Origin: Pseudomonadota bacterium
Lineage (GTDB): Bacteria; Desulfobacterota; Desulfobulbia; Desulfobulbales; JAGXFP01
NCBI GenBank assembly: GCA_030673265.1
Contig: DAOVJK010000215.1
Coordinates: forward strand, 1-5,750
DNA: 5,750 nucleotides
Direction of reading: 5' to 3'
In this document: positions 1 through 4,689 of the stretch, one piece after another
Position numbering within the stretch: position 1 is the stretch's first letter
Layout of the letters: each line of letters starts with the position of its first letter
The notes under the pieces: generated by a model
Database searches by the model: none
Told to the model about the DNA's origin: nothing
Seen by the model: the letters and a program-made list of their open reading frames with translations, nothing else
Position numbers and translations under genes: made by a program

Positions 1-339
1 ATATCTGCTGGCAAACCCTCCTGACGTTTTAATAGGAATCTAGTTAGTCGCGCCGGATATTGATATGCCCAGGCACTTTCAACACATATTCTTCGAGCGT
101 AGGAGTTTCCTGTTTTTTTTAACTCCGTTGAAGGGGAGGAAGTGGATGGTGAGAAATTAAATAGCAGTCTCTACTTAATATGGCTTATTTGGTCGCTTTT
201 ACCTTTTTGGGCGTTTCCGGTTGAGCTATAAATCTATTGGAAATTGTCATTAACAAGTAAAATAGCTTAGAGATTTTCTATAAAAAGGTTCCGAAAAAAC
301 TATTTTACTGAACGTATAATCAAGCAATTAAGTCAGGGG
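1..339. other. AT-rich stretch without a recognisable gene
   Basis: No reading frame here has family-like features. The longest plausible plus-strand frame I traced by hand (64-159, 31 codons) has no ribosome-binding site or recognisable motif. Visible structures are a perfect 10-bp inverted repeat (256-265 with 300-309, 34-nt loop), a 6-bp inverted repeat (102-107 with 121-126) flanking a T-run, and a consensus TATAAT at 315-320 just upstream of the tRNA-like sequence. The stretch is probably intergenic or degraded mobile DNA. Confidence 0.6.
315..320 (+). promoter_or_regulatory. TATAAT -10-like box upstream of the tRNA remnant
   Basis: A perfect sigma-70 -10 hexamer lies 19 nt before the predicted 5' end of the tRNA-like sequence, so a transcript would have a short leader of about 12 nt, normal for a tRNA gene. 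There is no good -35 box at 17 nt; the nearest candidate, TTCCGA at 289-294, matches poorly and is 20 nt away. In AT-rich DNA this can be chance. Confidence 0.3.
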
Positions 340-438
340 TAATCCGAAAGGGCAATTGGTTAACCATCCGTAATTAATGGTGAATATCACGGCCTACGAA
401 TCAGGGGGTCGCATGTACGAATCGTGCCGGGTGCACCA
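340..438 (+). pseudogene. degenerate tRNA-Arg(ACG)-like gene or tRNA 3'-end remnant
   Basis: The 3' half reads as a tRNA: anticodon loop CTACGAA (394-400, anticodon ACG = Arg), variable region 406-410, T-stem GCATG/CGTGC (411-415 with 423-427, five pairs), 7-nt T-loop (416-422), acceptor strand CGGGTGC (428-434), discriminator A435 and encoded CCA (436-438). The T-loop reads TACGAAT instead of TTCGAAT, so the nearly universal position 55 is changed. The 5' half is poor: 340-346 pairs with the acceptor strand at 5 of 7 positions and CAATTGGTTA (353-362) looks like a D-loop, but the D-stem pairs badly. About 21 extra bases (371-391) separate it from the anticodon arm; without them the length is about 78 nt, normal for a tRNA. 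It is either a decayed tRNA gene or the 3' tRNA piece left at an integration site. A working tRNA is unlikely. Confidence 0.55.
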
Positions 439-446
439 GAAAGATC

Positions 447-479
447 AAGGACTTACGCAAATACGTGGGTCCTTTTTTT
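447..479 (+). terminator. rho-independent terminator after the tRNA remnant
   Basis: AAGGAC (447-452) pairs with GTCCTT (469-474), an inner ACG/CGT pairing can extend the fold, and a seven-T run follows at 473-479. The T-run lies only on the plus-strand side, so it fits termination of the tRNA-like transcript and not of the minus-strand Fic gene that ends at 502. Confidence 0.65.
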
Positions 480-501
480 GTGGTTTTCCGAAAAAATTGT
501 T

Positions 502-1089
502 TTAGGTCCTTACAAAAGCGAATAGAGGCTCATAGTCATATTGATCAGCGGCACGTAATGCTGCAATATAACTTTTCCTTGCGCTGCCTTCTGCTGAAAG
601 GTTGTTGCTCCCCCAAGTGAATCTTTGCTCATGAAAGATGTTTTTTAAGAGGAGGTCGGCCATGAGTCGTGCATGACGACCATTGCCATTAGGAAATGGA
701 TGAATAGATACAAGGTTGTGATGAAATCTGGCTGCCATTTGATCTTTAGATTCTGAGGGGGTGCCTATCCATGTAATAACGTCATCACACAAATTTCTAA
801 GATTTGTTGCGACCTGCTCCCATGGATCACCAATATTTTTGTCACTTTTACGAAACTTCCCTGCCCATGCCTATACGTTACCGTACATCCGTTTGTGCAA
901 TTTTCTAATGAAGGCTTCATTAAGTATGTCCGTTGGTTTTGTCCTAGCTAGCCAATCATCGGCCTCAAGAATATTTTCTTGTTCCCATCTATCAAGTTCT
1001 CCTCGAGTTGTGATATTATTAGGAAGTAGCCCTTCTATTTCATCAGGGTCAAGAGGGGGGGCTCCGTCTGGATATTCCCAATTTATCAT
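502..1089 (-). pseudogene. mobile mystery protein B, Fic-domain protein, broken by an in-frame amber codon
   Basis: Fic proteins usually transfer AMP from ATP to a hydroxyl side chain of a target protein. This frame spans 195 codon positions plus a stop, about the usual length of the mobile mystery protein B family. The N-terminal part has the family-like LDPDEIEGL and GELDRWEQENILEA segments (residues about 16-44). The Fic core motif HPFPNGNGR is at residues 130-138 (676-702) with the catalytic His and nucleotide-binding loop intact. The lesion is TAG at codon 73 (871-873), where relatives I recall have Trp (TGG), so one G-to-A change explains it. The frame is open on both sides. ATG at 1087-1089 is preferred over TTG at 1099 because it overlaps the restored end of gene A (ATGA) and starts at the family-typical N-terminus. 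The truncated 72-residue product lacks the active site. Reinitiation from TTG at 790-792 would give a Fic-motif fragment lacking the N-terminal half. The family assignment is from memory of its sequence pattern. Confidence 0.85.
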
Positions 1090-1184
1090 TTTTCGTCCCA
1101 AAGGTTTGGTGGGAGTTGATTGACTAGTTTCTCAACCATGTGGTTGAGAATTCCCTGATTTTCTTTCTTTGTAATAGCCTGATG
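1086..1184 (-). pseudogene. displaced C-terminal tail of mobile mystery protein A
   Basis: Directly after the TAA at 1185-1187 the same frame stays open for 32 codons and ends with LVNQLPPNLWDEK and TGA (1086-1088). That ending matches my memory of the family C-terminus and brings the whole protein to about 153 positions, the usual size. The TGA overlaps the ATG of the Fic gene as ATGA, a classic translational-coupling arrangement. This tail was therefore part of the gene before the nonsense change. It contains a perfect 10-bp inverted repeat at 1129-1150. Confidence 0.75.
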
Positions 1185-1547
1185 TTATAAGCTCATCGTG
1201 TGAGTAACACGGTTTAGACGATTAATAGCTACTTCCCTTGCTCGATTACGTACAATTTCTTCTAGATTTGTCCGTGGTACAAATCCATAAACAAAGACAC
1301 AATCTAAGCTACTGGCCACTCGCTGCATAGTTTTTATCGTTAGAGAGCCAGTTAGTTCTTCCTTCTCAATTCGATCCACACGTTGCTGAGTAACTCCTAG
1401 ACGATCAGCCAACTGTCTAGCGCTCATTCCTATTGCGTAGCGAAGTGCTTTAATCCACCCCCTAGAAGGCAAAGTAGTGTTAAGGAGGGGATTAAATCGT
1501 AACAATGAAGCATCAAGCTGTTCTCTTGAAAGTTTTCTCTTGTCCAT
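1185..1547 (-). CDS. mobile mystery protein A, HTH DNA-binding protein, C-terminally truncated
   Basis: This is a 120-residue DNA-binding protein of the family encoded directly upstream of the Fic partner. A helix-turn-helix of the Xre/Cro type lies at residues about 41-62 (MSARQLADRLGV then TQQRVDRIEK). The N-terminal segment with SRGWIKALRYAIG and the LDCVFVYGFVPRTNLEE segment (81-97) are family-typical. The frame ends at TAA (1185-1187), straight after VTHTMSL. Relatives I recall continue with an acidic residue there, and the remaining 32 codons are still present in frame (1086-1184), so the TAA looks like a one-base change from a Glu codon. The start is ATG at 1545-1547 with a GAGA Shine-Dalgarno about 9 nt upstream. 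The HTH is complete, so the short protein may still bind DNA. The palindrome cluster at 1595-1672 is the natural candidate for its operator, which is inference. Confidence 0.8.
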   Translation of the reverse strand: MDKRKLSREQLDASLLRFNPLLNTTLPSRGWIKALRYAIGMSARQLADRLGVTQQRVDRIEKEELTGSLTIKTMQRVASSLDCVFVYGFVPRTNLEEIVRNRAREVAINRLNRVTHTMSL

Positions 1548-1568
1548 AATAACGTCTCTTTTTATAAA

Positions 1569-1596
1569 ATTCTATTTGGCTAAACACACAAGCCAA
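1569..1596 (-). promoter_or_regulatory. candidate sigma-70 promoter of mobile mystery protein A
   Basis: On the minus strand, TTGGCT (1591-1596, -35, four of six consensus bases) and TAGAAT (1569-1574, -10, five of six) are separated by 16 nt, and the start codon follows 21 nt after the -10 box. The spacer lies within an inverted repeat, TTGGCT/AGCCAA (1576-1581 with 1591-1596). The -35 box touches the first TTGTAT palindrome, as expected for an autoregulated promoter. Confidence 0.4.
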
Positions 1597-1672
1597 TACA
1601 ATATAGGCATTGTATTATCTTGTATAAGATACAACATCTATGTTGTGTAATGTTGTATCTTCTCGGTTGTAT
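1595..1672. promoter_or_regulatory. cluster of TTGTAT/ATACAA palindromes, likely operator array
   Basis: Six exact copies of TTGTAT or its complement ATACAA lie in 78 bp: 1596-1601, 1610-1615, 1620-1625, 1629-1634, 1653-1658 and 1667-1672. They form nested palindromes: AATACAAT/ATTGTATT (1595-1602 with 1609-1616), TTGTAT-aag-ATACAA (1620-1634), ACAACAT/ATGTTGT (1631-1637 with 1640-1646) and an 11-bp perfect repeat AGATACAACAT/ATGTTGTATCT (1627-1637 with 1650-1660). The cluster lies immediately upstream of the promoter of an HTH gene. Binding by that HTH protein is inferred. Confidence 0.6.
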
Positions 1673-1689
1673 GGTCTAGTTTGCGTTGA

Positions 1690-2016
1690 GCGGCTTTGGC
1701 ATCTGGCATTATCTTTGTATAAACCTTGCCACCCCCGCTTCAATAGGCCAAATACAGGAATTTTACCGGCAGCACCTCGGCTTCTTTTGCCCTTACGCCT
1801 GCCGCCAAAATAACTTTCGTCAACTTCGACTTCTCAAGAGAAAAGAGTTTGATCTTCAACAGCCTTGTAGATGAGTTTCCGAAGTCGTTGGAAATAATAA
1901 GCAGCTGTGTTTTTATTAACCCCAACTAAGACAGAAGCTGTACGGGAAGTTGTCCCTGCAACAAAGTGTTCAATGAGTCTGTCTTGCTTGGCTTTACTAA
2001 GTCTACTTTTACGCAT
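1690..2016 (-). pseudogene. IS1595-family transposase, N-terminal remnant with nonsense and frameshift
   Basis: The start is ATG at 2014-2016. The N-terminal zinc-free HTH-like part (MRKSRLSKAKQ, then FVAGTTSRTASVLVGVNKNT and AAYYFQRLRKLIY) is typical of IS1595-type transposases. Codon 61 is TGA (1834-1836) where relatives have Gly, explained by GGA to TGA. Reading through gives EVEVDESYFGG and RRKGKR, which includes the first catalytic Asp region, then KIPVFGLLKRG. A run of five Gs (1732-1736, read on the minus strand) then shifts the frame; removing one G restores GKVYTKIMPDAKA. Homology ends soon after, so the later catalytic residues are absent and no active transposase can be made. Confidence 0.8.
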
Positions 2017-2037
2017 ACGACCATACTAAATAATTTT

Positions 2038-2056
2038 CATTATCTAGGACAGCCCC
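2038..2056 (-). repeat. terminal inverted repeat of the IS1595-type remnant
   Basis: On the minus strand the element begins GGGGCTGTCCTAGATAATG, which resembles the GG-rich ends with TGTCC of IS1595-group elements. It lies 22 bp upstream of the transposase start codon. The opposite end is missing, so the 8-bp target duplication expected for this family (TTAAAGTA at 2057-2064 would be one copy) cannot be confirmed. Confidence 0.55.
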
Positions 2057-2152
2057 TTAAAGTATGTAGAGTTGCCAACTAAAAAGCCATAGTCCAGCAA
2101 ATAAATCGGTGTTTTGTGCCGTCTTTAATTAGCTGCTGCGCAACCACAATTT

Positions 2153-3442
2153 TTACAGATCCCCAACGACCTCAACCATTTTGCCGAGCAGGAAATCCAG
2201 GTCTTCCTCATTGATAATGTATGAGGGCATGATGTAGACCAGTCGGCCAAATGGTCTGATCCAGACCAGCTTGTCGACAAACTGCCGCTGAAGGACACGA
2301 TGGTCTGGGACCTTATGCAATTCAATGACGCCGATCGCACCCAGGACCCTGACATCCTTGACCGGTACCAGATCCTTACATGGCGCCAAGCCGGATCGGA
2401 GTTTGCTTTCGATCGCCTGCACCCGTTCCTGCCAGGGCGAGTCGAGAAGTAGATCAATACTCGCGCAGGCCACCCGGCAGGCCAGCGGATTACCCATAAA
2501 GGTCGGGCCATGCATAAAGCAGCCCGCACCACCGGCGGAAATGGTCTCAGCAATATGGCTACTGGTCAGAGTCGCCGCCAGACTTAGATAACCGCCGGTC
2601 AGCGCCTTGCCAAGACAGAGGATATCGGGCACCACTTCGCCATGCTCACAGGCAAACATTTTACCGGTCCGGCCAAAACCGGTGGCAATCTCATCAGCAA
2701 TCAGCAGAACATTATAGGTGTCGCATAATTCACGGGCCCGATTGAGATACTGCGGCGAATAAAACCACATACCGCCAGCACCCTGAACAATCGGTTCCAA
2801 AATGAGGGCCGCGATCCGCTGGTGATTCTCGGCCAACATCTTCTCCAGCGGTTTAATATCGCTATCGTCCCAGGCTTCTTCAAAGCGGCATTGCGGTTGC
2901 GGCACAAAAAACTGTTTGGCTAAAATATGGGTGAAAATCTCATGCATCCCCGTCACCGGGTCGCAAACAGACATGGCCCCGAAGGTATCGCCATGATAAC
3001 CGCCACGCAGGGTGACCAGTTTATGCTTCTCTGGCAGGTCTCTGGCATGCCAGTACTGGATGGCCATCTTGATCGCCACTTCGACAGCAACCGAGCCGGA
3101 ATCACTGAGAAATACCTTGCTAAGCGGCTCCGGGGTCATCTCGACCAAGCGCCGGCATAACTCGATGGCCGGAGCATGGGTCAGGCCGCCGAACATCACA
3201 TGGGAGAAATTGTCGATCTGCTGATGGGCCGCCTCATTAAGGCGCGGATGGTTATAGCCATGGATCACCGACCACCATGACGACATCCCGTCAACCAGCT
3301 GGCGACCATCGGCCAGGGTCAGTTTGGTCCCATCGGCTGCCACCACAGGGAAGACCGGTGGCGGTGCGATCATGGTCGAATAAGGATGCCAGATATGCTG
3401 CCGATCGAAGGCCAGGGCCTCGCTGGGTAATTTTTCATTCAC
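2153..3442 (-). CDS. bioA: adenosylmethionine-8-amino-7-oxononanoate aminotransferase (DAPA synthase)
   Basis: BioA is a cytoplasmic PLP enzyme that moves an amino group from S-adenosylmethionine to KAPA (8-amino-7-oxononanoate), giving 7,8-diaminopelargonic acid, the next-to-last precursor before dethiobiotin in biotin synthesis. The protein has 429 residues, the length of the E. coli enzyme. Visible landmarks: HIWHPYSTM with substrate Tyr21, WW at 56-57, SDSGSVAVEVAIKMA cofactor-binding loop (113-127), GGYHGDT with Tyr149, IADEIATGFGRTG with PLP-pairing Asp250, Schiff-base Lys279 in LGKALTGG, HGPTFMGNPLAC (311-322) and Arg396 near the C-terminus. All key residues appear intact. The start is GTG (3440-3442), 2 nt after the tolC-like stop, with GGAAGG (3452-3457) lying inside the upstream gene, which suggests coupled translation. 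No other biotin gene is visible. No clear terminator follows in the 96 bp before the IS remnant. Confidence 0.95.
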   Translation of the reverse strand: MNEKLPSEALAFDRQHIWHPYSTMIAPPPVFPVVAADGTKLTLADGRQLVDGMSSWWSVIHGYNHPRLNEAAHQQIDNFSHVMFGGLTHAPAIELCRRLVEMTPEPLSKVFLSDSGSVAVEVAIKMAIQYWHARDLPEKHKLVTLRGGYHGDTFGAMSVCDPVTGMHEIFTHILAKQFFVPQPQCRFEEAWDDSDIKPLEKMLAENHQRIAALILEPIVQGAGGMWFYSPQYLNRARELCDTYNVLLIADEIATGFGRTGKMFACEHGEVVPDILCLGKALTGGYLSLAATLTSSHIAETISAGGAGCFMHGPTFMGNPLACRVACASIDLLLDSPWQERVQAIESKLRSGLAPCKDLVPVKDVRVLGAIGVIELHKVPDHRVLQRQFVDKLVWIRPFGRLVYIMPSYIINEEDLDFLLGKMVEVVGDL

Positions 3443-3444
3443 TG

Positions 3445-4689
3445 CTAGAGACCTTCCACCGACCGGATTATCTGGAAATAATTGGCAAAGCCCTCACTTT
3501 TGGCCGCCACAAAGTTAAATTTGGCCCGGGACAGATTGGTGATGGCATCCAGCAACTCCGATTCCGTGGAAACCCCTTCTGCATAAGCCAAACGGTTAAC
3601 CCTTAAATTTTCTTCGGCCTGTTCGATACTATTAGCGGCGACCACGACATTATCACCATTCACCCGGTAGTCCAGAAAGAGGTTCCGGAGTTGTACCTTA
3701 AAATCACGCTTTGCCTCCTCAAGGTCATAGCGCAGCCCCTGTTCCGCAAGTTTGGCCGCGCCAAGCTGGGATTTATTAGCAAAGCCGTCAAAGATATTCA
3801 TCGACAGGGTCAGCTGGGTGCGAATCTCGTCATCATCGCTGGTGGTGCTGAGCGAGTCATTATCATACTGACGGTAGATCCCGGCCAGATCGACACGCGG
3901 GTAATAGCCAGCCCGGGCGACCTTGACTTGCATAGCCGCAGCGCCAAGGGTTTCTTCAAGAAGTTTTATCTCGCTACGCTTATTCAGCATATCCTCTTCG
4001 TAGGCCGCCTGCTCCTGCAATTCCGGTAGAGCGCTGAATTCATTGAAAAGCAACTGGGCAAGACTGACATCGGTGCCGATTTCACGCTGCAAGAGAGCAA
4101 CGCTTTTAGCCAACTGGGCATGGGCCTTCTTTTCGACGATAACCGCATTATCGAGATCGACCTTGAACTTCAGCATCTCACTCTTCTTGATCAAGCCGAC
4201 TTCAAAGCGGTTGACACCATCTTTATACAACTGGCCAAGGGTGCTGGCCGAATCCTCGGCGACCTTCAGGTTGGCCTGCCGATTATAAATCTCCAGATAG
4301 CGCAAGGCGACGGCAAGTTTGATATCCTGCCTGAGGCCCTGCAATCGGTATGATTCTGCCTGCCGCAGGAGTTCAGCCGATTTTATCTTATACTTGTCCC
4401 GAAATCCGGCAAAAATATTCCAGCTGATGGTTCCGGAAGCAACGCTATTCTGTTTGTCTTCATAGAGACTGGCCTCATCAAGCCAAGTAGCGGTATAGGC
4501 CAGATCCAAAGAGGGATAGAGAGGGCTGCGGGCCAGGATTTCATTATCCCTGCTCTTGGCCAAATCGACGACATAGCGCTGGATCACTGGCCTGTTTGCC
4601 AGGGCCTGCTCCTGTAATTCTGCCAGATCGGCAGCCTGCGCAACCCCGCCTGCCAAGGTAAAAGCCAAAACCAAACTAATTATTTTCAT
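3445..4689 (-). CDS. TolC-family outer-membrane efflux channel protein
   Basis: This is the outer-membrane exit duct of a tripartite efflux pump; the family forms trimers with a beta-barrel in the outer membrane and a long helical tunnel in the periplasm. It has 414 residues, within the family range. Residues 1-19 are a signal peptide (Lys, hydrophobic core, AQA cleavage site before ADLAEL). The internal duplication typical of TolC is plain: YPSLDLAYT then SWNIFAGF (58-96) is echoed by YPRVDLAGIY then SMNIFDGF (263-303), each followed by long heptad-like helices. ATG at 4687-4689 is chosen over the TTG one codon earlier because AGGAG (4698-4702) is 8 nt upstream and the signal peptide then begins MKII. 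The gene overlaps the RND stop by 14 nt and ends 2 nt before bioA, so it is the middle gene of a tight operon. Substrate cannot be told. Confidence 0.9.
   Translation of the reverse strand: MKIISLVLAFTLAGGVAQAADLAELQEQALANRPVIQRYVVDLAKSRDNEILARSPLYPSLDLAYTATWLDEASLYEDKQNSVASGTISWNIFAGFRDKYKIKSAELLRQAESYRLQGLRQDIKLAVALRYLEIYNRQANLKVAEDSASTLGQLYKDGVNRFEVGLIKKSEMLKFKVDLDNAVIVEKKAHAQLAKSVALLQREIGTDVSLAQLLFNEFSALPELQEQAAYEEDMLNKRSEIKLLEETLGAAAMQVKVARAGYYPRVDLAGIYRQYDNDSLSTTSDDDEIRTQLTLSMNIFDGFANKSQLGAAKLAEQGLRYDLEEAKRDFKVQLRNLFLDYRVNGDNVVVAANSIEQAEENLRVNRLAYAEGVSTESELLDAITNLSRAKFNFVAAKSEGFANYFQIIRSVEGL

Larger units (their letters stand above)
1690..2056 (-). mobile_element. IS1595-type insertion sequence, 5' remnant
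   Basis: The outer end is marked by an inverted-repeat-like GGGGCTGTCC (minus strand, ending at 2056), followed by the transposase gene. Transposase homology fades at about 1690, where the TTGTAT cluster region begins, so the C-terminal half and the second IS end are missing. I found no second copy of the terminal repeat in the window. The left border is approximate, being judged from where the protein stops resembling the family. Confidence 0.65.

Noticed and set aside
64..159. Small plus-strand frame of 31 codons
   Set aside because: No ribosome-binding site, no recognisable motif and low-complexity Phe run from a T-tract.
871..873. Pyrrolysine or amber read-through in the Fic gene
   Set aside because: The codon replaces what is recalled as a conserved Trp (TGG to TAG, one step), the partner gene has an ochre codon that such recoding cannot rescue, and no pyl gene is in view.
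761..1123. Plus-strand open frame of 120 codons opposite the Fic gene
   Set aside because: It is antisense to the Fic/HTH coding frames, which carry clear family motifs on the minus strand; its translation has no recognisable features.
1595..1672. CRISPR-like array
   Set aside because: The repeated units are only 6-11 bp, in both orientations and irregularly spaced; this fits operators and not a repeat-spacer array.
1740..1925. Minus-strand 61-codon frame within the transposase remnant
   Set aside because: It is an out-of-frame shadow; the real homology is in the frame of 1834-2016 and its read-through.
2125..2553. Minus-strand 142-codon frame inside bioA
   Set aside because: It is an alternate frame of bioA, whose own frame has all catalytic landmarks.
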